Origin: JALORV01 sp035498175
GTDB taxonomy: Bacteria > Pseudomonadota > Gammaproteobacteria > Burkholderiales > Burkholderiaceae_F
Length of the DNA: 52,902 bases
Assembly: GCA_035498175.1 (NCBI GenBank)
Contig: DATKAJ010000013.1
Coordinates: 1-52,902, forward strand
Direction of reading: 5' to 3'
Both the position numbers and the translations under genes were made by a program. The notes under the pieces are model-generated. The model was not told the DNA's origin and made no database searches. It worked only from the letters and a program-made list of their open reading frames with translations. This document shows, one piece after another, positions 25,168-35,153 of this stretch (positions are counted from its first letter, which is position 1; every line of letters starts with the position of its first letter).

Positions 25168-28100
25168 TCAGGCTGCTTTCTGCGGCATGCGTATCACCTG
25201 CGCCGTCGCCTGACCGCGTAGACGCGCGAGCAGCGCCGACCACCGCGTCCTGGCTGCGACCAGATTCGCTTCGCGGACATGGCCGAAGCCGCGGATCTCC
25301 TGCGGCAGACGCGCCAGTTCGAGCGCGACCGGGTGGTTGTCCGCGCTCAGCCGCGTCAGGATCTCCTCGACCAGTGCCTCGTACTCACCGATCAGCGCTC
25401 GCTCGCTCCTGCGTTCTTCGGTGTAGCCGAAGATGTCGAGCGGCGAGCCGCGTAGGCCCTTGAGTTTCGCGAGAACACGGAACACCGGCATCATCCACGG
25501 CCCGAACTGCCGCTTGCGCAGCCTGCCTGTGGCCGGATCCGGCCGTGAGATCAGCGGCGGCGCGAGGTGGAAGTTGAGCTTGTAGTCGCCCTCGAACTGG
25601 CTCGCGATGCGAGCGCTGAATGCCGGGTCGGCATGCAGCCGTGCCACCTCGTACTCGTCCTTGTAGGCGAGCACCTTGAAGTAGCTGCGAGCCACCGCTT
25701 CGGCGAGCTGCGCCGACTGCAAACGATCGGACTCGACGCGGCGCACGCGCTCGACCAGATCGGCGTAGCGCTTCGCATACGCCGCGTTCTGATAGCCGGT
25801 CAGGAATTCGACGCGGCGGGCGACGATGTCTTCCAGCGACGAGGCAAAGCGCTTCATCTCGACGACGTTGCTTGCGGCGTCGGGGAAGGCGATGCGGCTT
25901 ACGGCTTCGGCATCGTGCGCGGCGTGTCGGCCCCATTCGAAGGCCTTCTTGTTGGACTCGACCGAGATCGCGTTGAGCTCGATCGCGCGGATCAGCGTTT
26001 CATGGGCCAGCGGTATCCAGCCCTTCTGCCAGGCAAATCCAAGGATGAACGGGTTCGTGTAGATCGCGTCCCCCATCAGTGCGGTCGCGATGCCGTTGGC
26101 GTCGACAAACAGGCAGTCGCCATCCGGTCCGACGGCGTCGCGCACCTGCTGCGCAAGGTTGCCGCCGCCGAACTGCCAGTCCGGGTTGCGCACGAAGTCC
26201 GCCGTCGGCGACTCGGCCGTGTTGACGACGGCATGCGTCTTTCCGGACTGGATCTTCGACATCGCTTCGTTGCTGGTGGTCACGATCAGGTCGCAGCCGA
26301 GCAGCACATCGGCCTCGCCCATCGCGATGCGCGTGGCGAACAGATCCGCCGGTGTCGGAGCGAACTGCACATGCGAGAAGACCGCGCCGCCCTTCTGCGC
26401 GAGGCCCGCCATGTCGAGCACGGACACGCCCTTTCCTTCGATGTGCGCGGCCATGCCGAGCAGCTGGCCGATCGTGACGACGCCGGTGCCGCCGACGCCG
26501 GTGACGACGACGCCATAGGCGCCGCGCTCACGCAACGGCGGTAGCGCGGGCTCGGGCGGCGCCGGCATCTGCGCCGCGACGGAAGCCTTGCCCTTGCGCA
26601 GCTTGCCGCCCTCTACCGTGACGAAGCTCGGGCAGAAGCCGTTCAGGCACGAGTAGTCCTTGTTACAGCTCGACTGGTTGATCTGGCGCTTGCGGCCGAA
26701 CTCGGTCTCGAGCGGCTCGACCGACAGGCAGTTTGATTTCACGCTGCAGTCGCCGCAGCCCTCGCAGACGAGGTCGTTGATGACGACGCGCCGCGCCGGA
26801 TCAGGAAACACCGTCCTCTCCGGCGTGTTCTTCTTGCGGCGGCGCCGCTTTTCTGACGCACAGGTCTGGTCGTAGATCAGCGCCGACACGCCCGCGTATT
26901 CGCGCAACTCGCGCTGGATCCGGTCGAGCTCGTCGCGATGGTGCACGGTGACCCCATGCGCCAGTTTCCACGCGTCGCCGGTCGCGCCGTGCGCGTTGAC
27001 CGCACTGTGGTCGAGCTCCTGGTGCGCGTCGTATTTTCCCGGATCGTCGGTGACGATGACAATCTTGCGCACACCTTCGGCGTGCATCTGCTGCGTGATC
27101 TGCGGAGCAGTGATCTGGCCGTCGGTTGGCTGACCGCCCGTCATTGCGACCGCGTCGTTGAACAGGATCTTGTAGGTGATCGGGACGTTGGCCGCGACCG
27201 CCGCGCGCACCGCCAATGAACCCGAATGGAAGTACGTGCCGTCGCCGAGGTTGGCGAACAGGTGCTTTTCATTCGTGAACGGCGCCTGGCCAATCCACGG
27301 CACGCCCTCGCCGCCCATCTGCGTGTAAGTGGACGTATTGCGGTCCATCCAGACCACCATGTAATGGCACCCGATGCCTGCAACCGCGCGCGAGCCTTCG
27401 GGAAGGTTGGTCGAGGTGTTGTGCGGACAGCCCGAGCAGAACCACGGCTTGCGCTCGGTGACGACGCGCGGCTTCGCCAGCGCCTTCTCCTTGGCCTCGA
27501 TGATCGCGAGCCGCGCGGTCATGCGCGCGCGGATATCGGCCGGCAACTCCAGCTTGCCGATCCGCTGGACGATCGCCTTGGCGACGATGGCGGGCGAGAA
27601 CTCGTAGTGCGCTGGCAGGATCCAGTTGCCCTGCGGCACAGCCCACTCACCGCCGTCCTTCTCGTCGAACTTGCCGATCACGCGCGGAATGCGCTTGCCG
27701 GTGCCGATCCAGGAGAACAATTCCTCTTTCAGCTGGTACTCGACGAACTGGCGCTTCTCCTCGACCACGAGGATTTCTTCCAGCCCTTCGGCAAAGCTGC
27801 GAATTGCGGTCGCCTCGAGTGGCCAGACCATCCCGCACTTGAACAGGCGGATACCGACGTCACGGCAGGTCTGTTCATCGAACCCGAGATCGGCCAGGGC
27901 CTGGCGCGTGTCGAGGTAGGCCTTGCCGCTCGCGACGATGCCGAAGCGTGCGTGCGGCGAATCGATCACCGTGTGGTTGAGCTTGTTCGACCGGCAGTAC
28001 GCGAGCGCGGCGTACAGCTTGTAGTCGAGCAGCCGCGCTTCCATCTCCAGCGCGCCGTCGGGCCAGCGCACGTTGAGCCCGCCCGGCGGCATCACGAAGT

Positions 28101-28806
28101 CCTCGGGCAGCACGATATCGAGCCGCTCGGGATCGACCACCACGGAGGCCGACGCCTCCACGACTTCGGTCACGGTCTTCATACCGACCCACACGCCTGC
28201 GTAGCGGCTCATCGCAAAGCCGTGCAGGCCGAGGTCGAGGTACTCCTGCACGGTCGCCGGAAACAGCACCGGCATCATGCAGGCCTTGAAGATGTGGTCG
28301 GACTGGTGCGGCAGGGTCGAGGACTTTGCGCCATGGTCGTCGCCGGCCAGCGCCAGCACGCCGCCGTGCTGGCTCGTACCTGCCGCATTCGCGTGCTTGA
28401 ACACGTCGCCGCAGCGATCGACGCCCGGGCCCTTGCCGTACCACATCGCGAAGACGCCGTCGTACTTCGCGCCTTCGAACATATTGACCTGCTGCGTGCC
28501 CCACACGCTGGTCGCGGCGAGGTCTTCATTGAGTCCGGGCTGGAAGCGCACGTTGTGCCGCTCCAGGTGCTTCTTCGCCTTCCACGCGGTCTGGTCGACA
28601 CCGCCGAGCGGCGAGCCGCGGTAGCCGCTGATGAATCCGGCGGTGTTTAGGCCCGCAAGCTGGTCGCGCTGCCGCTGCAGCATGGCGAGCCGGATCAGCG
28701 CCTGCGTGCCGCTCATGTAGGCGCGGCCGCGGTCGAGTGTCCACTTGTCGTCGAGGGTGACTTCGGTCAGCGCGCGGCGGACCGCTTCGGGGAGAGGCGC
28801 GTTCAT
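25168..28806 (-). CDS. Fused indolepyruvate ferredoxin oxidoreductase
   Basis: This 1212-residue protein fuses the alpha and beta/gamma parts of indolepyruvate:ferredoxin oxidoreductase. It oxidises aryl- or branched-chain 2-oxoacids to acyl-CoA with thiamine diphosphate and Fe-S clusters. Visible parts: an N-terminal pyrimidine-binding domain, the TPP domain with GIGCHYMVVW, a cysteine motif CEGCGDCSVKSNC near 680-692, a gamma-type domain with GVGGTGVVTIGQLL, and a C-terminal DUF6537-like region. ATG 28806 has TTGGAG 6 bases upstream; the 1264-codon reading from 28962 is an over-extension. The fused form is known in proteobacteria. Confidence 0.93.
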   Translation of the reverse strand: MNAPLPEAVRRALTEVTLDDKWTLDRGRAYMSGTQALIRLAMLQRQRDQLAGLNTAGFISGYRGSPLGGVDQTAWKAKKHLERHNVRFQPGLNEDLAATSVWGTQQVNMFEGAKYDGVFAMWYGKGPGVDRCGDVFKHANAAGTSQHGGVLALAGDDHGAKSSTLPHQSDHIFKACMMPVLFPATVQEYLDLGLHGFAMSRYAGVWVGMKTVTEVVEASASVVVDPERLDIVLPEDFVMPPGGLNVRWPDGALEMEARLLDYKLYAALAYCRSNKLNHTVIDSPHARFGIVASGKAYLDTRQALADLGFDEQTCRDVGIRLFKCGMVWPLEATAIRSFAEGLEEILVVEEKRQFVEYQLKEELFSWIGTGKRIPRVIGKFDEKDGGEWAVPQGNWILPAHYEFSPAIVAKAIVQRIGKLELPADIRARMTARLAIIEAKEKALAKPRVVTERKPWFCSGCPHNTSTNLPEGSRAVAGIGCHYMVVWMDRNTSTYTQMGGEGVPWIGQAPFTNEKHLFANLGDGTYFHSGSLAVRAAVAANVPITYKILFNDAVAMTGGQPTDGQITAPQITQQMHAEGVRKIVIVTDDPGKYDAHQELDHSAVNAHGATGDAWKLAHGVTVHHRDELDRIQRELREYAGVSALIYDQTCASEKRRRRKKNTPERTVFPDPARRVVINDLVCEGCGDCSVKSNCLSVEPLETEFGRKRQINQSSCNKDYSCLNGFCPSFVTVEGGKLRKGKASVAAQMPAPPEPALPPLRERGAYGVVVTGVGGTGVVTIGQLLGMAAHIEGKGVSVLDMAGLAQKGGAVFSHVQFAPTPADLFATRIAMGEADVLLGCDLIVTTSNEAMSKIQSGKTHAVVNTAESPTADFVRNPDWQFGGGNLAQQVRDAVGPDGDCLFVDANGIATALMGDAIYTNPFILGFAWQKGWIPLAHETLIRAIELNAISVESNKKAFEWGRHAAHDAEAVSRIAFPDAASNVVEMKRFASSLEDIVARRVEFLTGYQNAAYAKRYADLVERVRRVESDRLQSAQLAEAVARSYFKVLAYKDEYEVARLHADPAFSARIASQFEGDYKLNFHLAPPLISRPDPATGRLRKRQFGPWMMPVFRVLAKLKGLRGSPLDIFGYTEERRSERALIGEYEALVEEILTRLSADNHPVALELARLPQEIRGFGHVREANLVAARTRWSALLARLRGQATAQVIRMPQKAA

Positions 28807-28919
28807 TCGGACTCCAAAAATCGTGTTCTTGGGAGCACGGCAGTCAAGCGCAGGGCTTCTGCCGGCGGCCGCGACGCACCTTGTGGGCGCGCTCGGCAAG
28901 GGCCCGGCCAAGCCGGGGA

Positions 28920-28963
28920 ATTGAGCGGGCGCGAGCGTAGCATCGCGCCCCGCTGCGCTCAAT
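28920..28963. repeat. Long imperfect stem-loop in a 215-bp spacer
   Basis: ATTGAGC plus GGGCGCGA pair with TCGCGCCC and GCTCAAT, separated by an 8-base loop and a 6-base bulge. It lies between the DUF4870-like gene and the oxidoreductase gene, both on the minus strand. There is no T run, so termination is uncertain. The rest of this spacer holds a short CATACGTATG palindrome (28987-28996) and nothing else recognisable. Confidence 0.4.
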
Positions 28964-29021
28964 CATGCAGTGCCGCGGGTATCCGTCATACGTATGGGGA
29001 TGCCCGATCGCGTTGGACACA

Positions 29022-29432
29022 TCAGGCGGGCATGGGTTGCCGATCCTTCAGGCGCATCCAGCCGCGCGCGATCCGGTAGATCGCCCAGAGTCCGAGGACG
29101 AAGAATCCGATGATCCAGATCGCGACTCCGACCAGCACGATCGCGAATACGAATCCGACGACGAAGATGATCACGGCCCACAACAGCGCCCACCAGAACG
29201 TGCGGATCTGCCAGGAAAAGTGCGAGTCGAGCCAGGTGCCGCGCACCTCCGACCGCTTCACGTAATTGATGATCACGGCGATGATCGACGGCCACCCGAA
29301 AAGGAACGCGCCGATGACGGTCGCAGTACCGAAGGCGCCGATGACGAGGCCCAGCGTGTGCAGTGCGTAGACGACGTGCGTCGTCGTCACCAGTGACTCG
29401 GAGGGCGCGGGGGCCGGCGCGGGCGAACTCAT
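29022..29432 (-). CDS. DUF4870-like small membrane protein (second copy)
   Basis: This 136-residue protein is a paralogue of the one at 52-471. It shares NYVKRSEV, LDSHFSWQIRTFWW and YRIARGWMRLKD in order, with three or four hydrophobic segments and a Pro/Ala-rich N-terminal tail. Function unknown. The start ATG 29432 is preceded by an excellent AAGGAG; the long 348-codon frame that begins at 30068 is antisense to the peptidase gene and is rejected as the start. Confidence 0.82.
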   Translation of the reverse strand: MSSPAPAPAPSESLVTTTHVVYALHTLGLVIGAFGTATVIGAFLFGWPSIIAVIINYVKRSEVRGTWLDSHFSWQIRTFWWALLWAVIIFVVGFVFAIVLVGVAIWIIGFFVLGLWAIYRIARGWMRLKDRQPMPA

Positions 29433-29522
29433 CGGGATCTCCTTGATTGCGGTAGGGACAGCATAGCCGTCGCGGCGTCGCGTGGCATTCGGTATCGTTT
29501 CGCCCTTCGCCGAGGGAAAGCC

Positions 29523-31577
29523 ATGGCTTCCAACAATCCACTGCTCGCCGAATGGACTGGCGAATTCGGCCTGCCGCCGTTCTCCGAGGTCAGGGCCGAG
29601 CACTTCATCCCGGCGTTCAACACTGCTCTGGCCCGTCACGACGCCGAGATCAACAAGATCGCACAGCGAGCCGCGGCGCCGACCTTCGAAAACACGATTG
29701 CCGCCTTCGATGCGAGCGGTCGATTGCTGGCGCGTATCAGCCGTCTGTTCCACAACCTGTGCAGTTCCGAGACCTCGCCTGAGCTGCAGTCGATCGAGCG
29801 CGTAATGGCGCCGTGGCTCGCGGCGCACGAGAGCGCGATCTACCTGAACGACGCGCTGTTCGCGCGCGTCGATGTCTTGCACGCCCAGCGCGCGTCGCTC
29901 GGCCTCGACCCGGAAGCGCTGCGCCTGCTCGAGCGCGTGCATCTCGACTTCGTGCTGGCCGGCGCACGCCTGTCGGCGCCGCAGAAGCAGCGTCTCGCGG
30001 CGCTCATCGAGCGGCTTGCCGAACTTCAGACGACGTTTTCTCAGAACGTGCTGCACGACGAGGCCCACTGGGCGCTGTGGCTCGAGGACGAGCGCGACCT
30101 GGCGGGCCTGCCCGCTTCGCTGCGCGCCGCGGCGCGCGAAGCCGCGCAGCAGGGCGGGCGACCGGACGCCTGGGCGATCACCCTGAGTCGTTCGCTGGTG
30201 GTCCCGTTCCTGACGATGTCCGATCGCCGCGACCTGCGCGAGCAGGCGTTCAGGGCCTGGACGTCACGCGGCGAACACGACGGCGAGCACGACAATCGAC
30301 CTGTCGCGCGCGAGATCCTGCAACTGCGCCACGAGCAGGCGACCCTGATGGGCTACGCCAACTTCGCCGAGTACGCCCTGGTCGACCGGATGGCGTGCAC
30401 GCCGGCCGCCGTCGCGCGACTGCTCGAGCAGGTCTGGACGCCGGCGCGCAGGCGCGCGACCGAAGAGCGCGATGCGCTCGCCGCGCTTGCCGCTTCGCGC
30501 GGCGATGGCACGACGATCGAGCCTTGGGACTGGCGCTACTACGCCGAGAAGGTGCGGCAGGTGCGCTACGCGGTGGACGACGCCGTCGTCAAGCCGTACT
30601 TCGCGCTGGAGCGTGTGGTCGAAGCCGCGTTCGACTGTGCGCAGCGACTGTTCGGCCTGCGGTTCATCCACCGCCCCGAGCTGCACGCCTACCACTCCGA
30701 TGTCAAGGTCTACGAGGTGCGTGGTCGCGACGATCGCGTGGTCGGCGTCTTCCTGCACGACAACTTTGCCCGTCCGACCAAACGCGGCGGCGCGTGGATG
30801 AGCGCCTACCGCGTGCAATCACGTATCTCGGGTGACGTGCTGCCGATCATCGTCAACAACAACAACTTCGCGAAGGGCACGGCTGGCGAACCGACGCTAC
30901 TGTCGCTTGACGACGCACGCACGCTGTTTCACGAGTTCGGTCACGGCCTGCACGGCCTGCTGTCGCAGGTCACGTTCGAGAGCCTCTCGGGGACGCAGGT
31001 CCTGCGCGACTTCGTCGAACTGCCGTCGCAGATCTTCGAGCACTGGTTGCTCGAACCCGAGGTGCTGAAGCGGCACGCGCGCCATGTCGGCACCGGCGAG
31101 CCCATGCCGGACGACCTGATCGATCGGCTCGAGCAGGCGCGGCGCTTCAACCAGGGATTCGAAACGGTCGAGTACACCGCCTGCGCGCTGGTCGACATGG
31201 CGCTGCACGCGCAGCCCGCCGAGGCGGGTGTCGACATCACGGCTTTCGAGCGCGACGAACTGGCGCGCCTCGGCATGCCGCGCGAGATCATGATGCGGCA
31301 CCGCCTGCCGCATTTCCTGCATCTGTTCGCCAGCCCGGCGTACGCGGCCGGCTACTACGTCTACATGTGGGCTGAAGTGCTGGATGCCGACGGCTACGAC
31401 GCCTTCCGCGAAGCCGGCAACCCGTTCGATCCCGCGGTGGCCGAGCGACTGCGACGCTACGTCTACTCGGCCGGCAACACGCTGGAGCCCGCCGCAGCGT
31501 TCCGCGCATTCCGCGGTCGCGACCCGAAGGTCGAGGCGATGCTCGCCAAACGCGGACTCGCGGCAACCGCCCAGTAG
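29523..31577 (+). CDS. prlC: M3 family oligopeptidase A
   Basis: This 684-residue zinc metallopeptidase degrades short peptides, including cleaved signal peptides, in the cytoplasm. HEFGH at 470-474 is the zinc site, followed by LHGLLSQV. The N-terminal ASNNPLL and PFSEVRAEHFIPAF start and the C-terminal GGxxP-type end match oligopeptidase A (PrlC). No signal peptide. Length is normal (about 680). The start ATG 29523 is 6 bases after GAGGGAAAG. Confidence 0.94.
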   Translation: MASNNPLLAEWTGEFGLPPFSEVRAEHFIPAFNTALARHDAEINKIAQRAAAPTFENTIAAFDASGRLLARISRLFHNLCSSETSPELQSIERVMAPWLAAHESAIYLNDALFARVDVLHAQRASLGLDPEALRLLERVHLDFVLAGARLSAPQKQRLAALIERLAELQTTFSQNVLHDEAHWALWLEDERDLAGLPASLRAAAREAAQQGGRPDAWAITLSRSLVVPFLTMSDRRDLREQAFRAWTSRGEHDGEHDNRPVAREILQLRHEQATLMGYANFAEYALVDRMACTPAAVARLLEQVWTPARRRATEERDALAALAASRGDGTTIEPWDWRYYAEKVRQVRYAVDDAVVKPYFALERVVEAAFDCAQRLFGLRFIHRPELHAYHSDVKVYEVRGRDDRVVGVFLHDNFARPTKRGGAWMSAYRVQSRISGDVLPIIVNNNNFAKGTAGEPTLLSLDDARTLFHEFGHGLHGLLSQVTFESLSGTQVLRDFVELPSQIFEHWLLEPEVLKRHARHVGTGEPMPDDLIDRLEQARRFNQGFETVEYTACALVDMALHAQPAEAGVDITAFERDELARLGMPREIMMRHRLPHFLHLFASPAYAAGYYVYMWAEVLDADGYDAFREAGNPFDPAVAERLRRYVYSAGNTLEPAAAFRAFRGRDPKVEAMLAKRGLAATAQ

Positions 31578-31636
31578 CGACCGGCACGAGCGCGAACGCA
31601 TCGGCGCGCCCGTCTTGCGTAGCGCGAGGATCGCGG

Positions 31637-32845
31637 TCAGTGCTGGCGTGGGCCGGTGACTGTCGCCGCCGCGGCTACCGGTCCGCTCGACGAGATGCAG
31701 CCGTCCACGGCCACGGGCACCGGGCGCCGCTCGCCGTCCCGGTCGGTGAGTGTCAGCAGGAACGCGACGAGCTCGCCGACCTCGGCATCGTCGAGCAGCG
31801 GGTGGTTGGCGTGCTGCCGGACTGCATCGGCGAGCGCCTCGACGCGGCCGTTGTGCATATACGGTCCGGTGACGGCGACGTTGCGCAGGCTCGGTGTGCG
31901 GAATTCACCGACACGTCCGGTATCCGCTGTCACCTGCGCGCGCGGCGCATGCGCGTGCCGCGGATCGTCGTTGTAACGTCCCAGCAGATTGAACTGGGTT
32001 GCGAGCAGCAGGCGCGCCCCCTCGGCACGGCCGGGATCGCGGCGCGCCGGCGCGATCGGCGGTGGTGCTCCGACATCGTGGAATTGTCCATCCGAGAAGT
32101 TGGGACCACTGTGGCAGGCGACACAATCGGCGCGGCCGACGAAAAGCCGCAGTCCGCGCTCTGCGGCGGCAGGATAAGACCCCGTCGGAGCGCCGCGCAC
32201 CAGCGCATCGCGGTAGTCGTCGAATGCGGTGCGCCCGGTGCGCAGCGTTTCGAGGAATGCGGCGAGCGCCTTGCCGACGTTGACCAGCGTGCGCTCGTCG
32301 TCGCCCGTCGGCGCCACTCCGAACACGCGGCGGTAGCAGTGCGCGAGCTCCGCATCGCGCTGAAACAGCCGGGCCACGCTGGTCGGGCTGCCATCGAATT
32401 CGCGCGGATTCAGGATCGGCCGCAGGCTGGCGAGCCACAGGCTGTCGCTCGAACCCGCCCAGTCGTACCAGCGCTGCTGACGCAGGTTGGCGAGCGCGAT
32501 CGTGTTGCGCTCGAGGTCGGCGAGGCCGTGGGCGCGCGGCTTCAGGTCGGAGTAGGCGCGATCCGGCGCATGGCAGGTCACGCAGGCTATGTAGCCGAGC
32601 GGCGACATGCGTGGATCGAAGAACAGTTGCCGCCCGAGGGCAATCGCCAGCGGCTGTCCCGAGACCCGGTTGCTCGGGTCGCGCCTGACTTCAGGTGGCC
32701 AGGGTCCGAGTGCGATGATCCGGTCGCGCTGCTGCTCGGAATCACGCACTCCGTCGGCTGCGACCGTGACCGGTGCGGCGAGAAGCAGGATCAGCGCGAG
32801 TGCGCCGGCGGCGCTCGAGCGACTCACGACCAACTCCCGAGCCAC
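31637..32845 (-). CDS. Di-haem cytochrome c peroxidase (MauG family)
   Basis: This 402-residue periplasmic protein has a signal peptide (about 1-30, ending VAA-D) and two c-type haem motifs: CVTCH at 88-92 and CVACH at 241-245. FRTPSLRNVAVTGPYMHNG near 320-338 is the family's C-terminal signature. It reduces peroxide with electrons from cytochrome c, or may oxidise another substrate, as MauG does. It is monocistronic as far as visible and converges on prlC 59 bp away. Confidence 0.92.
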   Translation of the reverse strand: MARELVVSRSSAAGALALILLLAAPVTVAADGVRDSEQQRDRIIALGPWPPEVRRDPSNRVSGQPLAIALGRQLFFDPRMSPLGYIACVTCHAPDRAYSDLKPRAHGLADLERNTIALANLRQQRWYDWAGSSDSLWLASLRPILNPREFDGSPTSVARLFQRDAELAHCYRRVFGVAPTGDDERTLVNVGKALAAFLETLRTGRTAFDDYRDALVRGAPTGSYPAAAERGLRLFVGRADCVACHSGPNFSDGQFHDVGAPPPIAPARRDPGRAEGARLLLATQFNLLGRYNDDPRHAHAPRAQVTADTGRVGEFRTPSLRNVAVTGPYMHNGRVEALADAVRQHANHPLLDDAEVGELVAFLLTLTDRDGERRPVPVAVDGCISSSGPVAAAATVTGPRQH

Positions 32846-32904
32846 CCGGCAGGGGTGCGCTCGCGGTCATGCTACGCCCTGCTGCGCTCGCCGAGCGAGT
32901 GCAG

Positions 32905-34122
32905 TCAGGTGGCGCCGATCGCGCCGCTCAATTCGGCCCCCGATGCAGGCGCCGATGCCAGGAACCGCGCCAGGCGCGCCGCGCCTTGATCCAGCAGCGG
33001 CTCGGAGGCCGCAAAGCACCAGCGCACGTAGCCTTCGCCCTCAGGGCCGAACGCGACACCCGGCGCGAGGCCCAGACCGGCTTCGGTTACTAGACGTTTC
33101 GCAAACGCCAAACTGTCCTCGGTGCGCCCTGCGATCCGGAAGAAGAGGTACATCGCGCCCGGTGGCGGCGCGACCTCCACGCCGGACAGCGCGCCGAGGG
33201 CTCGCACCAGCCGGTCGCGCGACGCGCGCAGGCGGGCCACCGTGGCATGGACCAGCGCCTCGCCATCGCGTACGGCGACGATGCCGGCCTGCTGCACGAA
33301 CGTCGGCGCGCACGAGGTATTGAACTCGATCACCTTGCCGATCTGCGCAATGAAGGGCTTCGGTGCGACCAGCCATCCGAGGCGCCAGCCGGTCATGGTC
33401 CAGCTCTTCGAAAACGTGTTCGCGCTGATGAAGCGGTCCTCGTCGTCGACCTGCGCAAGCACGCCGGTCGAATGGCCATCGATCGACAGCGCCGGGTCGA
33501 ACACCAGCCGCTCGTACGCGTCGTCGGCGACCAGCCAGATGCCGTGTCGACGGCAGTGGGCGAGTAGCGCGTCCCAGTCGCGTTGCGGCATCGTCCAGCC
33601 GGTCGGATTGTTCGGCGAGTTGACCAGCACCAGCCGGGTCTGCGGCGTGGCCGCGTCGAGCAGGCGCTGCAGGTCGAGCGCCCAGACGCCGCCGCGGCAC
33701 TCGAGCGCGACGCGCACGACATCCGCACTCATGATCCGCGGCATCGACGTCAGGTTCGGCCACACCGGCGTCACGATGACCACGCGGTCGCCCGGATCGA
33801 TCAGCGCCTGGTCGACCAGCGACAGGGCGTGAACGCCGGCGCTGGTCACCGCAATGCGGTCGACGCCGATCGGAACGGCCGGTCGGTGCAGACGTGTGCA
33901 ATACGCGGCCAGGGTCTCCCGCAGCTCAACGATGCCGAGGTTGTGGTTGTAGAAGGTCTCGCCCGCGTCGAGCGCCGCCTTGGCGGCCTCGCGGATGAAC
34001 GCCGGGGTGACCTGGTCGCCCTCACCAAACCAGAACTTCAGTACGTCGCTGCGCTCCAGGCCGGCGTTGGCCACCTCGCGGATTCGCGAAGCGGCAAGCT
34101 GCTGAATGGTTGCTCGTGTCAT
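32905..34122 (-). CDS. Class I/II PLP-dependent aminotransferase
   Basis: This 405-residue fold-type I aminotransferase has the PLP lysine K239 in NTFSKSWTMTGWRLGW, N172 in NSPNNPTG, D200 and Y203 in VADDAYE, and a C-terminal arginine region near WCFAAS that should bind the substrate carboxylate. The amino donor is not predictable. It diverges from arginase, 83 bp apart. Confidence 0.92.
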   Translation of the reverse strand: MTRATIQQLAASRIREVANAGLERSDVLKFWFGEGDQVTPAFIREAAKAALDAGETFYNHNLGIVELRETLAAYCTRLHRPAVPIGVDRIAVTSAGVHALSLVDQALIDPGDRVVIVTPVWPNLTSMPRIMSADVVRVALECRGGVWALDLQRLLDAATPQTRLVLVNSPNNPTGWTMPQRDWDALLAHCRRHGIWLVADDAYERLVFDPALSIDGHSTGVLAQVDDEDRFISANTFSKSWTMTGWRLGWLVAPKPFIAQIGKVIEFNTSCAPTFVQQAGIVAVRDGEALVHATVARLRASRDRLVRALGALSGVEVAPPPGAMYLFFRIAGRTEDSLAFAKRLVTEAGLGLAPGVAFGPEGEGYVRWCFAASEPLLDQGAARLARFLASAPASGAELSGAIGAT

Positions 34123-34205
34123 CCGGCGATTATCGCAACCGGCTGGTTCCTACGGTGCCGGGCGGCTTTGCGCGCCTCGCGGCATCTCGGCTACGCTCGT
34201 CGTCT

Positions 34206-35141
34206 ATGACATCGGATCCGAATGCTGTGGTGTCGCTGATCGGCGCGCCGACCGACGTCGGCGCAAGCACCCGCGGTGCCAGCATGGGCCCGGAGGCACT
34301 GCGCGTCGCCGAGCTGCGCGCCAAGCTCGAGCACCATGGGCTGGCGGTGCTCGACCAGGGCAACCTCAGCGGCCCGCCGAATCCATGGCTGCCGCCCGTT
34401 GACGGTTACCGCCACCTCGACGAAGTCGTCGCCTGGAACCAGCTGGTCTTCGAAGCGGTCGCAGCCGAACTCGCTGCCGACCGGCTGCCGATCCTGCTCG
34501 GCGGCGATCACTGCCTGGCGATCGGCAGCATCAGTGCGGTTGCGCGCCACTGCCGCGAGCGCAGCAAGCGCCTGCGCGTGCTGTGGCTCGACGCTCACGC
34601 CGACTTCAACACCAACGTGCTGACGCCGAGCGGCAACCTGCACGGTATGCCGGTCGCCTGCCTGTGCGGCCACGGCCCGCGCGCGCTCACCGCAATGAGC
34701 GGCGGGCCGCGCGCGGTTGAGCCGCGCTGGATCCGCCAGATCGGCATCCGCAGCGTCGATGCCGGCGAAAAGCGCTTTGTGCACGAGGCCGGCCTCGAAG
34801 TCTTCGACATGCGCTTCATCGACGAGCTCGGCATGCGCCACGCCATGGAACTGGCGCTGGCGACGATGGATCCCGGCACGCATCTGCACGTCAGCTTCGA
34901 CGTCGATTTCCTCGACCCCGAGATTGCCCCGGGCGTCGGAACCACGGTCCCGGGCGGCCCGACCTATCGCGAGGCTCAGCTGTGCATGGAGATGATCGCC
35001 GACAGCGGCCGCCTGGGCTCGGTCGACGTGATGGAGCTCAATCCCGCCTTTGACGTGCAGAACAAGACGGCGCGACTGACAGTGGACCTGGTCGAAAGCC
35101 TGTTCGGCAAGAGCACGCTGATGCGGCCCGTCGGCCGTTAA
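34206..35141 (+). CDS. rocF: Arginase
   Basis: Arginase hydrolyses L-arginine to ornithine and urea with a di-manganese site. The 311-residue protein has GGDHCLAIG (99-107), DAHADFN (129-135), SFDVDFLDP with the third aspartate pair and a final MELNPAFD. All metal ligands are present. ATG 34206 is the start; a frame from 34110 would overlap the divergent gene's 5' end. No other arginine catabolism gene is adjacent. Confidence 0.94.
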   Translation: MTSDPNAVVSLIGAPTDVGASTRGASMGPEALRVAELRAKLEHHGLAVLDQGNLSGPPNPWLPPVDGYRHLDEVVAWNQLVFEAVAAELAADRLPILLGGDHCLAIGSISAVARHCRERSKRLRVLWLDAHADFNTNVLTPSGNLHGMPVACLCGHGPRALTAMSGGPRAVEPRWIRQIGIRSVDAGEKRFVHEAGLEVFDMRFIDELGMRHAMELALATMDPGTHLHVSFDVDFLDPEIAPGVGTTVPGGPTYREAQLCMEMIADSGRLGSVDVMELNPAFDVQNKTARLTVDLVESLFGKSTLMRPVGR

Positions 35142-35153
35142 CTGCCTCGGCGT

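Noticed and set aside
27226..28650. A 474-codon plus-strand ORF opposite the fused oxidoreductase gene
   Set aside because: The GC-rich antisense frame has no recognisable domain, and the minus-strand gene is unambiguous here.
28987..28996. CATACGTATG palindrome as an operator
   Set aside because: A 10-bp palindrome with no spacing to a promoter is easily found by chance.
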